Positions 16,613 through 25,939 are shown, counted from the stretch's first letter. The stretch: 64,000 nucleotides of DNA from Planctomycetota bacterium (GCA_028289345.1 JANQQL010000025.1:248001-312000), one strand, 5' to 3'. Made by a program: numbers and translations. Notes: generated from the sequence alone by a model not told the origin.

Positions 16613-18226
16613 ATGAATCGGACCGTTCTCTTTGGGTTCTTGGGGCTTGCCGTGGCGTGGTCTCCGGGGAGGGGGAACGCGCAGCAGCCATCTCCCGAGT
16701 TCCTTCCGGTGGAGAATCTGGAACTCGAGCTCCCGAGCAGCGTGGATTCGGGCGAGGGATTCCGTGCGATCCGGGCGGCCGATCTCCTCGGGATTCAGCG
16801 AGTCGATCTCGTCGCATTGTCCGACACCACGCCCGTCGTGCTCTTTGCTCCGTCGGTCTATCAAGCGGCGATGTGCTTGGACTCGACGGGTACCTGGATT
16901 GCCCATGACTTGTCGGTGCTCCCCGGCGATTCCGGATTGGCCGACGCCGTGGTGACCGCGGGTCCTCTGGGAATCTCGACCTGGGTGTTCGATGCGGTGA
17001 CCCGTGGATTCATCGAGCAGGAAGTCAGCAGCGTCCCCATGCGGGCCTGTGCCGTGGTGCAGTCTCAGCCGCCCACACCTCCCTCCATCGTCGGGCTGAC
17101 TCTCGAAGGGTCAGAGTTGTATTGGTTTGATGGACCATCCACTCGTGTGTTTCCTCTGGGTGAAGGGGAGGGGTTCGCCCTCCAAGCGCTTCAATGGCAG
17201 GGCGTCGGCGAACAGGTCGCGGTTCTGTTGGCGAATGGTGTCCTGGTGATGAACGAGGATGGCGTGGTTTTGGCTTCTCACTCGGGGGGCAACACCATCG
17301 CCATGACCCGCTTTCGACGACAGGGTTCTGCCGCGGATCACCTGGCGTGGGTCGACGAAGACAACGCGTCCGGGTCGACCTTTGGTCAGTGGCTCAACCT
17401 GGCTCGTGCCGGTGGGGGGCTCGGTGCGACGCCGCCGCCGCCCGACTCCATCCCTCTCGGAACCCTTGGCGTGACCGGGATCTCTGCGGGCGATGTGAAT
17501 GGAGATCGAGAGCCGGATTTGTTCTTCACGACCCACGATCGATGTGAAGTGATCGGGCTGTGGGGACAAGAGGAGGCTGACTATTCCATGGCCGAGTCGT
17601 TCCTCTTGAAGGAAGACGACAACTCCGAACCTTGTTCCGGAAACGTGAGGGCCTTGTGGTGTGCGGACCTGGATTCCAACGGGTGGATGGACGTGATCGG
17701 GCACGTCCCGTCTCAACAACGGCTCTTCCTGGCACGGAACCGCTCACTGCCCGCCATTGCCGCGTATGTCCCCCAACCATGCGTGGAGACTTGGCGAGGA
17801 CAGCTCACCGTCCACTTCCCGTACCTTCCCAAGAATTCGACGCCCGAGATCCTCGTGTTCCAGGGGACGCCGCAGTTCGGGCAACCCGGGTCCTCGCTCC
17901 CAGCGGCGGATCCGGTGGCGTGGTGGAGCTTTGCGGGAACGTCGGTGTTGTCCTGGGACGGAACCATCCAGTTCCGCTTGGACGCCGATCTTCATCAGGA
18001 ACCGTACTACATCGTGAGCCGACTTCATCGAAACGGAGTGGCCGGTCCGGATTCGGTCTACATCTATCAAGAAGGCGCGGTTTCCTGCTTGGACGGAACT
18101 TCTCCTCCCGGGCTCGACAAGTCGGCGGCGGCAACCGTGGTCGGGGACCCGAGAAAGAACGAGGGCCTGGACCCGCGCAGCCGGGTCATCTTTGGTCCCG
18201 TCACCTCGCCTCCCGGAGAGCCCTGA
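16613..18226 (+). CDS. Secreted FG-GAP/VCBS-like beta-propeller protein
   Basis: This 537-residue protein starts at an ATG preceded by AGGAGAGGG and has a clear signal peptide (VLFGFLGLAVAWSPG...NAQQ). Propeller-type repeats occur in the middle: GISAGDVNGDREPDLFFTT and CADLDSNGWMDVIGHVP, which carry Asp-rich calcium-binding-like loops. The C-terminal part (residues about 390-490) looks like a small beta-sandwich. No enzyme motif is visible. It follows a sulfatase on the same strand and may be co-transcribed; role in surface structure or binding is a guess. It converges on the chemotaxis-like gene with a 7-bp gap. Confidence 0.78.
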   Translation: MNRTVLFGFLGLAVAWSPGRGNAQQPSPEFLPVENLELELPSSVDSGEGFRAIRAADLLGIQRVDLVALSDTTPVVLFAPSVYQAAMCLDSTGTWIAHDLSVLPGDSGLADAVVTAGPLGISTWVFDAVTRGFIEQEVSSVPMRACAVVQSQPPTPPSIVGLTLEGSELYWFDGPSTRVFPLGEGEGFALQALQWQGVGEQVAVLLANGVLVMNEDGVVLASHSGGNTIAMTRFRRQGSAADHLAWVDEDNASGSTFGQWLNLARAGGGLGATPPPPDSIPLGTLGVTGISAGDVNGDREPDLFFTTHDRCEVIGLWGQEEADYSMAESFLLKEDDNSEPCSGNVRALWCADLDSNGWMDVIGHVPSQQRLFLARNRSLPAIAAYVPQPCVETWRGQLTVHFPYLPKNSTPEILVFQGTPQFGQPGSSLPAADPVAWWSFAGTSVLSWDGTIQFRLDADLHQEPYYIVSRLHRNGVAGPDSVYIYQEGAVSCLDGTSPPGLDKSAAATVVGDPRKNEGLDPRSRVIFGPVTSPPGEP

Positions 18227-18233
18227 GCCGTTC

Positions 18234-18830
18234 TTACTGCCCTTGCTGTTCTTCGATCGCGATTCCGAGAGCCTTGGGAAGGACTTGCAACAGAGAGTAC
18301 GCCTCTCCCTTCGCCTGAACCTGGTGATCCAGAATCAGCAGCTCGCTGTCCGGTACGCTCGAGGGCACCGCTTCGCCCTTCGCTTGAGAATGCACCGACA
18401 GGTGGTTCACGCTCTGGGAAACTCGCATGGGAATGCCGAGTGACTGAAACGCGTTGTTCGAAGAGCCACACATCAAGTTGGCGAGCTCTTTGAACGCATC
18501 CAAATCGTTCTTGGAAAGAGGCTCGGCCATCTTCTCCTGGATGACGTCTTCCGGGAGCATGATCATCGATCCGATCAGCCGCATGCCAAGCTCGATCGGG
18601 AACACGAAGAACATGATGTCTTCGTGGGCTCCTTCGACCTGAGTCTCGACGAACAGGTTCATTCGCTCGGAAGGAGAGGGGATTCCCGCCTGGCCGGTGG
18701 CTTCTTGGGCTTTGGAGCCCTTCAGCGAGATGTCCGCGTTGACCATCTCCTCCCAGTCAGTGAAGACTCGACGAATGGCCTTCTGGCAGATATCGGTGAC
18801 CGCTTTGGTATCCACTGCGTCGGCAGGCAT
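18234..18830 (-). CDS. CheX/CheC/FliY-like phosphatase-family protein
   Basis: This 198-residue protein contains LDAFKELANLMCGSSNNAF, which matches the E-x-x-N ... N helix of the CheC/CheX/FliY phosphatase family (Glu115, Asn118, Asn125/126). Family members dephosphorylate CheY-P. A hydrophobic stretch (IMFFVFPIELGMRLIGSMIM) fits the core strand of that fold. The gene lies 27 bp downstream of a stand-alone CheY receiver on the same strand, which strongly supports a receiver/phosphatase pair. No flagellar or chemoreceptor gene is nearby, so the output may not be motility. Family assignment is from the motif and context only. Confidence 0.72.
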   Translation of the reverse strand: MPADAVDTKAVTDICQKAIRRVFTDWEEMVNADISLKGSKAQEATGQAGIPSPSERMNLFVETQVEGAHEDIMFFVFPIELGMRLIGSMIMLPEDVIQEKMAEPLSKNDLDAFKELANLMCGSSNNAFQSLGIPMRVSQSVNHLSVHSQAKGEAVPSSVPDSELLILDHQVQAKGEAYSLLQVLPKALGIAIEEQQGQ

Positions 18831-18857
18831 GGAATCTCCTCTCTGGTTCGCGCGTGA

Positions 18858-19220
18858 TTAGTTGTCGATGATGAACTGGATCTTGTCGCCGAGCTTGTCC
18901 GGGGTGAAGGGCTTGGTGACGTAGCCGTTCGCGCCGGCGTCCATCGCCGCCGAGATCTTGTCCTCGGTGCCTTCGGTGCTCAGCATCATGATCGGCGTGG
19001 TGGAGGATTCGCGGGCCTTCTTAACGAACTCCAGTCCATCCATCTCCGGCATGTTCCAGTCGCAAATCACGAAGTTGCGATCGTCGAGTTTCTCGAGTGC
19101 CTCGACGCCGTTTCCGGCTTCTACGATGGTGTCCACGTCCAGGCCGGTTTGTCGAAGTGCCCGGGTGATGAGCTTTCTCATCGTCGCCGAGTCGTCCACG
19201 AGAAGAATGTCGAGGGCCAT
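18858..19220 (-). CDS. cheY: Stand-alone CheY-like response regulator
   Basis: This 120-residue single receiver domain has all the phosphotransfer residues: acidic pair Asp9/Asp10 (LLVDDSATMRK), phosphoacceptor Asp54 (VICDWNMPEMDG), Thr82 in MMLSTEG and Lys103 in VTKPF. The ATG at 19220 has AGGAG six bases upstream. The frame continues to 19751, but that extension lies outside the domain. It is followed by a CheX-like phosphatase gene, so the pair likely forms a phospho-relay output with its own off-switch. The cognate kinase is not in the window. Confidence 0.93.
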   Translation of the reverse strand: MALDILLVDDSATMRKLITRALRQTGLDVDTIVEAGNGVEALEKLDDRNFVICDWNMPEMDGLEFVKKARESSTTPIMMLSTEGTEDKISAAMDAGANGYVTKPFTPDKLGDKIQFIIDN

Positions 19221-19309
19221 GTTGGTCTCCTGATCTGAGTTGAAATGATCGATCAGGAGCTTCTTCGGGTGGGATGGGCCGGGGTCTCCATAGGGGATTT
19301 CACTAGCTC

Positions 19310-19440
19310 GCCGGTGAAAAGGGCTTCGGATCGCCGATCGAGAGATTCTCGTCTCCGTCAAGGAGCCGGGCTGCGGGCGAATCGGGGACGAAGATGCAGC
19401 GAGAAGGTCCAATCGGGCGCCGAAAGACCTTTTCACCGGC
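19310..19440. repeat. 13-bp inverted repeat flanking 105 bp
   Basis: GCCGGTGAAAAGG at 19310-19322 is exactly inverted as CCTTTTCACCGGC at 19428-19440. The pair lies between the cheY start and the end of the CHAT gene, in otherwise non-coding sequence. It could be two opposed regulator sites, or the ends of a small mobile element; no target-site duplication is visible. Confidence 0.5.
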
Positions 19441-19459
19441 CGGCAAGGGGGAACGGAAC

Positions 19460-22036
19460 TCAGTGAACTGGGTCGTGTCCGCGGCCGATCACTCGCAGGA
19501 GCGCGTAGTAGTAAGGATGGGCGAATTTTGGATCCGCGGAGAGTTGCTGACGGGCTTCCCGAAGCGCTTCTGCGGGAGAGGCGCCATCGACCAGCGCGCG
19601 ATGAAACGGCACCTGCCAGGCCAGCGTCGCTTCCGTATCCAGGGAGGCGGGAGAGACCAGCACCGCGCGCGCTCCACTTCGAAAGAACGCGCTGGGGAAG
19701 GAACTGGCGAACGAGTCTCCCCGGCGAATCGGCCCCTTGCCGGACCAACAAGCGGTGAGCACGACCAGTGGCGGGGAAGTCAGGGACTCAGCCTCCGAAC
19801 AAGTGAACGTTCCTGCGCGGTTCCCTGACTCGGGGGTCAGAAGCAGTGTGGCCGGCCGGACCTCGGACGGGATCGTGATTCCGTGGGTCAGGATCTGCAG
19901 GACCCGAGTGTGTGGTGCTTCCTGACGGAGCCGAGAGACGGTCGCGTCTTTTCCCCGGATGTATTCCCAGTTCCGGGGCTCATAGATCTGGGCAAGCTCG
20001 CGCTGCAACGAAGGAAGGTCGGGGAGCAACTGCGGAGGTGCCACGCCGGGAGTCGGATCATTGCCCGGGATCGGTGAGGTGAACACGGCCAGTGCATTCC
20101 TCCTAGGGTGGTTCGAGGAGGAGTCAGTGTTGCCTCTCCCCAGGGACTGATGGAGGGCCACGGAAGGGGAGTAGCTGACGGCCACCTCGCGCGCTTCGGA
20201 GGCGAGGAGCTCGAAGGGAATCCACTCCAGCCATTCTTCTCCCACAATCGTGATCGCGTCCCAATGTTGCATGCGGTCTCGGATCGATGCGGGCAGCAGT
20301 TCCTTCCGTAGTTGCGTAGCTGCCGTCTGCCAACGCTTGGTCTCTTGGTCGGAAACTCGGCCTCGGGAATCACGTGCAGGCTCTGTCATGAGGCACCGGG
20401 CCAGCGCATTTCGCCGCTGTTGAAGCTGGTTTCGACCCACCGTGGGTCCGTGAAGCCAGCGGTTGTTTTCCAGAGCGAACACGTGGCCACGGTCGGAGGC
20501 GAGGAACAAGAGCAGCAGTCCATGGTCGGCGGTGTCGAACGGGGGTTCGGCCAATGGCAATGCGCGGGGGGGCAATTGGAAATGGCGAGAAAGAGTTCCC
20601 AAGGATTGGGCCAAGAGAAGGTGCTGCACGGCTTCTTCGATGCCCAGGTTGCCGGGTCGCGTGGCCAGGGTGAGCTCGATGAGTTCGGCGAGTACCCGGC
20701 TTTGGTCTCGATACCACAGCAGTCCGATGCCACCTTCGAGCAAAGGAGCTTGCGACCAAAGCAATTGAAACGAGGCGAGGGCAGTGACCAACTCATCACG
20801 ATGCTGAGCGAGGATCGCCGCGAGGTCGCCGCGCCGACGTGCAAGGTGTCCTCGAGTGGCGAGCAGGAAGCACAGGTGATAGCCTGCTTCCATGGACGTG
20901 AGTTGGGGTTTGAGTCCTTCGAAGATCTGGGACGCTTGCTGCCACGAGAACTCGGCGCCTTGGAAATCGCGATGCATGGCGCGGACCCAAGACAGACGCA
21001 GCCAGGCGATCATCCGCGGAAGCGGAGGGAGTGACTTCTCCAGGAGTTGTTCCTTGCAGCGATCTGCAATCTCGAGAACTGCGCTCAACTCCTCTCGTTC
21101 GGCAAGACGAAGCTCTGCGTGAAGCTGATGCCAGCGAAGTTGGGCGCGACTGTCTGCGGAGAAGTTCCAACGCGATGGTTCGGCCAAGGCCGTCCCAGCT
21201 CGCTCTTGGGCGAGCCGAGGGTTCCCGCTCGCAAGAGCGAAACGAACGCCGTGCAGCAAGACCGATTGATGCACCGCGGGGTCCTCGAGATCGCGCGCCG
21301 CGTCTTCCTCCTGCCGGTACCAGTAGGCGGCTCGATCCAAATTCCCCAGCTTCTGATACAGACGCCCCCGTTCGCCGTGAATGGCCGAGACCAGGGATGG
21401 GTGCCGAGCCTGACGGTTGCTCGGGTCAAGGCTTCGTTCCGCTTGGTCCAGCAGCCGGAATGCTGAGGCAAACTCCGCTTGCTGACGAAGCAGCGTTGCC
21501 AGCTCGAGACGCATCCATGGTTCGATGGCGGGGGCCCGACCCGCAGAGCGGAGAGACTTTTCCAGGGTCTGGCGGGCGGCGAGGGTTCGACCCGCTCGAA
21601 GGTCTTCCCGGGCTCGCAACAGAGTGACGTGGGCGACAAACTCGTGGTTCTGGGAAAGGGTCGCTGCGCGAAAGGACAGATCGAGAAGCTCGCGGGTCGA
21701 GTAAGGGACCATCTCGGCGACTTCGGAAAGCGCGTAGAACTCGTCGCAGAGCAAGAAAAGATCAACGGCTTCCGAGCGGGTCAGCGGAGAGCTGGCTTCT
21801 TCGAGACGCTCGCGCAACGATTCGAAGAGTCCGACTGCATGATCTTCTGCTTGTTCTCGTCGTTCCGCGGAGGCCGATCCATCCCGCAAGGTGGTGAGGC
21901 TCTCTTCCAGGCTTTGGCCGCGGGCGATGCCTCCCATCCCCGCGACGAGAAGGAAAGCAATCCACCGGAAGCTCCTGAGTTCGAGCCACTGGAATGCTTT
22001 CAGCCGAGGTGCCGGCCGACAGCCACTCGTGCTCAC
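19460..22036 (-). CDS. TPR-CHAT protein (caspase-like peptidase)
   Basis: This 858-residue protein has an N-terminal membrane or signal segment (FRWIAFLLVAGMGGIARG), then several hundred residues of TPR-like helical repeats (RGRLYQKLGNLDRAAYWYRQ). It ends in a CHAT domain of about 300 residues. Catalytic residues are intact: His about 718 in ILTHG and Cys about 763 in VVLTACWSGKG. It starts at a GTG whose G-T-G-A overlaps the anti-sigma stop, so translation is coupled. It is the last gene of a sigma / anti-sigma / CHAT operon. CHAT domains are clan CD cysteine peptidases, usually activated through their TPR part. Its placement suggests it acts on, or is controlled by, the sigma/anti-sigma pair. 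Confidence 0.9.
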   Translation of the reverse strand: MSTSGCRPAPRLKAFQWLELRSFRWIAFLLVAGMGGIARGQSLEESLTTLRDGSASAERREQAEDHAVGLFESLRERLEEASSPLTRSEAVDLFLLCDEFYALSEVAEMVPYSTRELLDLSFRAATLSQNHEFVAHVTLLRAREDLRAGRTLAARQTLEKSLRSAGRAPAIEPWMRLELATLLRQQAEFASAFRLLDQAERSLDPSNRQARHPSLVSAIHGERGRLYQKLGNLDRAAYWYRQEEDAARDLEDPAVHQSVLLHGVRFALASGNPRLAQERAGTALAEPSRWNFSADSRAQLRWHQLHAELRLAEREELSAVLEIADRCKEQLLEKSLPPLPRMIAWLRLSWVRAMHRDFQGAEFSWQQASQIFEGLKPQLTSMEAGYHLCFLLATRGHLARRRGDLAAILAQHRDELVTALASFQLLWSQAPLLEGGIGLLWYRDQSRVLAELIELTLATRPGNLGIEEAVQHLLLAQSLGTLSRHFQLPPRALPLAEPPFDTADHGLLLLFLASDRGHVFALENNRWLHGPTVGRNQLQQRRNALARCLMTEPARDSRGRVSDQETKRWQTAATQLRKELLPASIRDRMQHWDAITIVGEEWLEWIPFELLASEAREVAVSYSPSVALHQSLGRGNTDSSSNHPRRNALAVFTSPIPGNDPTPGVAPPQLLPDLPSLQRELAQIYEPRNWEYIRGKDATVSRLRQEAPHTRVLQILTHGITIPSEVRPATLLLTPESGNRAGTFTCSEAESLTSPPLVVLTACWSGKGPIRRGDSFASSFPSAFFRSGARAVLVSPASLDTEATLAWQVPFHRALVDGASPAEALREARQQLSADPKFAHPYYYALLRVIGRGHDPVH

Positions 22037-22794
22037 GGCGATGTCTTTCTTGCTCGAGCGCGGGCGACTCCGTACTCCGCAGCCGTCGCGTCGCGTGCAA
22101 CGACCTCCCACTCGAGCACCTCGGGAAGTCGGCGCCGCTCGTCCGCGTTCGGAGCCCAGCGTGGAGCGCTCAGGGAAGCCCTGTGCAAGACCAACTGGTG
22201 GTCTGCGTCGTAGATGGAAAGGTCGAACGTGAGCTCCTCGGAGAGGGATTCCTCCCATTCGAAAAACTCGAAACTCTCGACGTCGCCGATCGGGTGAACG
22301 CAGCGCAACGTGGCATCGCCGAGGACCCGGGGCAGCGGCGTGGAAACGACTGTGCGGGGAACTTCGAGGACCAATGCCACGATCGCGATGGCGGCGGCCA
22401 GGGCCACAAGGACGCCCCATTCGCGCGTCTTGCGGTCAGGAGTTTCCTTGGCCGCCAGTGACCGGGCCGCGAGAGAAAACTTTCGCAGGACCTCGTCTTC
22501 TTGGGAGCTGGGAGGCAAGGAGCTGGCGGCCGCGCGGTCTCCCCATTCCCCCGCTTCTTGTTCCAGGCCAGGGCCCCACCGTGCAGAAGAAGGTGGCCGT
22601 TGCTTGGTGCTTGAACGCTTCGGAGGTCGTTGAGTGGCCACCACCAGCGCTTGCACTTGCTGAAACTCTTCCCAACGGATGCGACACTCGGCACAGCGCT
22701 CCAGTTGCAACCTCACTGGTTCGTCAGTGACGTCGCGATCTCCCGTCAGCAGTTCCTGCAGGATGGTCTCATGGGCCGGATGGTGGAGGTTCAT
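22033..22794 (-). CDS. Membrane anti-sigma factor (zinc-finger-like)
   Basis: This 253-residue protein has an N-terminal CxxC (Cys34, Cys37 in LERCAECRIRW) resembling the zinc-binding anti-sigma motif, although the usual upstream His is not obvious. A single transmembrane helix lies at about 126-145 (WGVLVALAAAIAIVALVLEV), and an extracytoplasmic domain of about 105 residues follows. It starts with ATGA overlapping the sigma factor stop and ends with a GTGA overlap with the CHAT gene. Position directly after an ECF sigma factor, the topology and the CxxC make anti-sigma function likely. Confidence 0.78.
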   Translation of the reverse strand: MNLHHPAHETILQELLTGDRDVTDEPVRLQLERCAECRIRWEEFQQVQALVVATQRPPKRSSTKQRPPSSARWGPGLEQEAGEWGDRAAASSLPPSSQEDEVLRKFSLAARSLAAKETPDRKTREWGVLVALAAAIAIVALVLEVPRTVVSTPLPRVLGDATLRCVHPIGDVESFEFFEWEESLSEELTFDLSIYDADHQLVLHRASLSAPRWAPNADERRRLPEVLEWEVVARDATAAEYGVARARARKTSP

Positions 22795-23375
22795 CGTGCT
22801 TCCTCCGGGTCGAGGGAGCCGAGCAATCGTCGCAGTCGCTCCATCCCTCGGTAGTAGCGCGTCTTGACCGTGTTGACGGGAAGTTCCACGTCGGCGGCAA
22901 TGGAATCGAAGGGGTGCTCTTGGTGGAGCCGAGCGCGAATGATCCGTGCGGTCACCGGTTCGAGTTGGGAGAGAGCTTGGTCCACCCGCCGAACCGTTTC
23001 CTGAGAGGTGAGGTCGTGGCTCGGAGACTTTTCGCTCAGATCGGATTGGAGGGAGCGGTGGGGGCGACGCTGTTTGCGACGCATGGCATTCATGATGGTG
23101 AGCAAGCAGATGCGCGCCACCCAGGTTTCCAAGCGAGCCCGGCCGGAGAAGCTCAGCGCCCGATCCCAGACGACCGCAAACGCCTCTTGACTCAAATCGG
23201 CAAGCTCGTCGGCGTGGAGGGGGTGTCCCAGGCGAGCATTTTTCGCGGCCAGAATTCTCGGGATGCAACCCATGCGTTCCACGAACTCGTCGAGTCGTTC
23301 TCGCTGTCCCGCTTTGGCGGCCCGAACCAACGAGACGTCCTCGGTTCGAACCAGGGTTGGCTCACCAGAAACCAT
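22791..23375 (-). CDS. ECF-family RNA polymerase sigma factor
   Basis: This is an ECF sigma factor of about 194 residues. Region 2 is seen in DELADLSQEAFAVVWDRAL and GRARLETWVARICL. Region 4 has the helix-turn-helix FDSIAADVELPVNTVKTRYYRGMERLRRLL. I used the ATG at 23375; an in-frame TTG at 23456 with AGGA five bases upstream would add 27 residues and cannot be excluded. The stop overlaps the anti-sigma ATG. It heads the sigma / anti-sigma / CHAT operon. Confidence 0.9.
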   Translation of the reverse strand: MVSGEPTLVRTEDVSLVRAAKAGQRERLDEFVERMGCIPRILAAKNARLGHPLHADELADLSQEAFAVVWDRALSFSGRARLETWVARICLLTIMNAMRRKQRRPHRSLQSDLSEKSPSHDLTSQETVRRVDQALSQLEPVTARIIRARLHQEHPFDSIAADVELPVNTVKTRYYRGMERLRRLLGSLDPEEAR

Positions 23376-23747
23376 GCCCGAGTTTTCCGCGAATCCTCGC
23401 CCACCGTCAAGGCGCTCGTCTGCCAGTGTTTCCGTGATCCAAGCGGGTGATTCCAAAGAATCCTGAACTTTTCTGAAACTCGTGAATCGCGGTCAACACT
23501 ACCGGGTCCGCGAAACAGAGAGGATCGCCAGACCAATCCTGAAACGGGCTTGCGGGCCATGGAACGGCCGAGGAAGTCCCGGTCAGGAGCTTCCGCCCAC
23601 GGGTCGGATTCCCACGAGTCGATCACTTGTCGAGGATTCGATGACCAGAGAGTCGGGCGAAGCGAGGCAGGGGGCGTCGCGACATGGTTCCGACGTCGTC
23701 GTCAGTCATGGTCTGTTTGCATTCGAAACCCAACGAGGAGCCTTGCC

Positions 23748-25892
23748 ATGTACCGATGGGGGACAGTTTTTGTCGCGGCCGTGTTGACGATGACGGCGAG
23801 CACTTCGACGTTTGCTCAGGAACGGTTCTGGACGGGAGCCAGCGCGAAAGGCAACAGCTGGGAGTTCGCGGGCAACTGGAACGACCCCTCGGGCCTGGGG
23901 GTTCCGGGGAGCGGCGACAACCTGCGTTTGAACCACCAGGATGTTGCGTCCGGAGGCTTTCACACTGCGAACTACACGCGAGGCGGGGACCCACTGGTCA
24001 TTGACCGTGCCTACGGAGTCCTGTCCCTCACCAGCGGTTCGTCTTCGACAACTCGGATGACGTTTCGCAAGACGGGAAGCGCGGGTGTCAGCTTCACCCA
24101 CCTGAACCTGACCGGGGGAGGAAACTTCAGCAGCGGGGCAACCGCGGGAGAAACCGCGGCCACGTTCCTGTTGGAGAACGACGGTTTTCAAGCCGCGGCG
24201 GTGACCTCCTATCGCAACACTTTGTTCGACGCGTCTGGATTGCTGAACCCGGTTCCTTTGGGGGTGGTCGAGACCTATGGCCGCCTCGGCCTGGCTCGTT
24301 TGGCATTGACCGGCGGTGGCACGTTCACCGCGACTTCCGTGTCGATGATCGCGGGTGACGATCCGCGACTGCCCGCCTCGACCTATCCCAGCGCCATCCT
24401 GCATCTGATGGGAGCCACCTTGGACACCGATGACGTGGTGTTGCAAGGTGTGGATGCCGGGAACGGGTGGAGCGGGTCGACCATTGCTGGGTTGGATCTC
24501 GAGAGTTCCTTGGCGACCCAGTGGCTCAGTGCGTCGGGCGGAGTCCAGATTCTCGCCCCATCTGGGGTTGAGATGGCAGCCGAGGACGTGTTGGTCGGGG
24601 GACTGGGCACGGGTCGCGAGACGGAAGCCACCTTCACCGGTGGGGGGGACTTCGAGCTTCAGACCATGGACATTCAGGGGGACGTCGGGGCTCCCGCGAG
24701 GTTCGTGCTCGACCACGGAGCGATGAACTCTTCGGGCTTGGTCCGTCTCGAACCGTCCAACGCGTCCTCCAGCGAGCTGGTGATCGAAGGCAACTACAAC
24801 CAGTGGCCGCCGAATCTGGCCTTGGCCAACTTGCACAGCGTCGAGATGAATCACGACTCCACCATTCGCGTGGCGTCGGCCCATGCGAATGTGGAGCAGG
24901 AGCTTCGCATCACCGCCGACGCCGACGCGGAATTCGTTCTCGGAGGAACGATCGGAACGGGAAGCCTCGGCGCCGGTTCGATCGTGTTCGAAGGCGGCGC
25001 AACGGTCGTGCCAAGCGTCACCGGGTCCGGCTCGGCATATGGAAGCCGCGGTCCGTTCTCGGCCCTCAGCGGCGATTTTCGAACTCGAGCCAGCGGCGAT
25101 TGGAACGACGCCAACGTTTGGGAGGTGTACGACGCCGGAGTTCCGGGATGGAGCCCGGCGACGAGCGCTCCTGGGATCTCCGACACGGCAACCGTCCTCG
25201 CCAATCACTCAGTCACGGTGCGAACCATCGAAAACGTCAACCACCTGATCTTGGAATGCTCCGAACCGGTCTCTGGGTTTGGCACGCCCCAGGAGCCGGG
25301 AGAAGTGCGGATCGGCGCCGAACCGTCGGGTTTCCAGATCCTCGCCATCCATGGAAGTCTCGAAATGAGGACCGGGGAAGACTGTGCGTCCGGTCGGATC
25401 AACTTTGCCGGGACCGGTTCCTCGGCGGTGCCGCAGTTGGCGTTTGCGAACGACGTGACTTTGGCGGGCGAACTGCGAGTCGATGGAGAACGAGGCGGCT
25501 GGATTACCTCGCAAAGTGCGACGATTCCCGTCGTGACCGTGGCCCCCGGCGCGGTCGTTTCGGCGGCGGGGGGCTCTTTGAGCTTTCTCGTTAGCGTCGA
25601 GATGGACGGAACCATGCGCGCCGAGGGGGTGGGCACGATTTCCCTCAGCGGACCGAGCGTGGGGAGTGGCTCCTCGGGAAGCTGGGAAGTCACTTCGGAG
25701 AACGGAGCTTTGAACTTCCAGACGTTTGCACCGCTCGCTCTCGACAGCACCGCCGGGCGCCTGCTGATCGAAGCCGGCGCGCTCCACATCAATCAGCCCA
25801 TGACATTCGCCGGAGGCCTTCATCATTCCGGGGGGACGATCGAGGTCTCATCGAGCGCCTCCCTAACGGTCACCGGCCGGTACTTCCGCTAG
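23748..25892 (+). CDS. Secreted adhesin-like beta-rich protein
   Basis: This 714-residue protein has a clear signal peptide (MYRWGTVFVAAVLTMTASTSTFAQ) and GAGGAG upstream of the ATG. It is rich in Gly, Ser, Thr and Ala. Two related segments of the type W-n-W-x-G-x-W-N-D occur, near residues 25-60 (FAGNWNDPSGLGVPGSGDN) and 440-490 (SGDWNDANVWEVYD ... APGISDTATV). These are seen in large surface proteins with beta-helix or beta-sandwich folds. No catalytic motif and no C-terminal sorting signal was recognised. Codon use is like its neighbours. Function as adhesin or matrix protein is inferred only from composition. Confidence 0.78.
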   Translation: MYRWGTVFVAAVLTMTASTSTFAQERFWTGASAKGNSWEFAGNWNDPSGLGVPGSGDNLRLNHQDVASGGFHTANYTRGGDPLVIDRAYGVLSLTSGSSSTTRMTFRKTGSAGVSFTHLNLTGGGNFSSGATAGETAATFLLENDGFQAAAVTSYRNTLFDASGLLNPVPLGVVETYGRLGLARLALTGGGTFTATSVSMIAGDDPRLPASTYPSAILHLMGATLDTDDVVLQGVDAGNGWSGSTIAGLDLESSLATQWLSASGGVQILAPSGVEMAAEDVLVGGLGTGRETEATFTGGGDFELQTMDIQGDVGAPARFVLDHGAMNSSGLVRLEPSNASSSELVIEGNYNQWPPNLALANLHSVEMNHDSTIRVASAHANVEQELRITADADAEFVLGGTIGTGSLGAGSIVFEGGATVVPSVTGSGSAYGSRGPFSALSGDFRTRASGDWNDANVWEVYDAGVPGWSPATSAPGISDTATVLANHSVTVRTIENVNHLILECSEPVSGFGTPQEPGEVRIGAEPSGFQILAIHGSLEMRTGEDCASGRINFAGTGSSAVPQLAFANDVTLAGELRVDGERGGWITSQSATIPVVTVAPGAVVSAAGGSLSFLVSVEMDGTMRAEGVGTISLSGPSVGSGSSGSWEVTSENGALNFQTFAPLALDSTAGRLLIEAGALHINQPMTFAGGLHHSGGTIEVSSSASLTVTGRYFR

Positions 25893-25939
25893 CAGGCCGG
25901 GGAAAGATCTTTCGGCGCTCGGTCGAATCTTTTGGCCTG
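25893..25939 (+). terminator. Possible terminator hairpin after the adhesin-like gene
   Basis: Immediately after the stop, CAGGCC (25893-25898) pairs with GGCCTG (25934-25939), and inside this AAGAT pairs with ATCTT. The perfect 12-bp palindrome GAAAGATCTTTC (25902-25913) lies within the first arm. There is no strong T-run after the stem, so intrinsic termination is uncertain. Confidence 0.35.
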
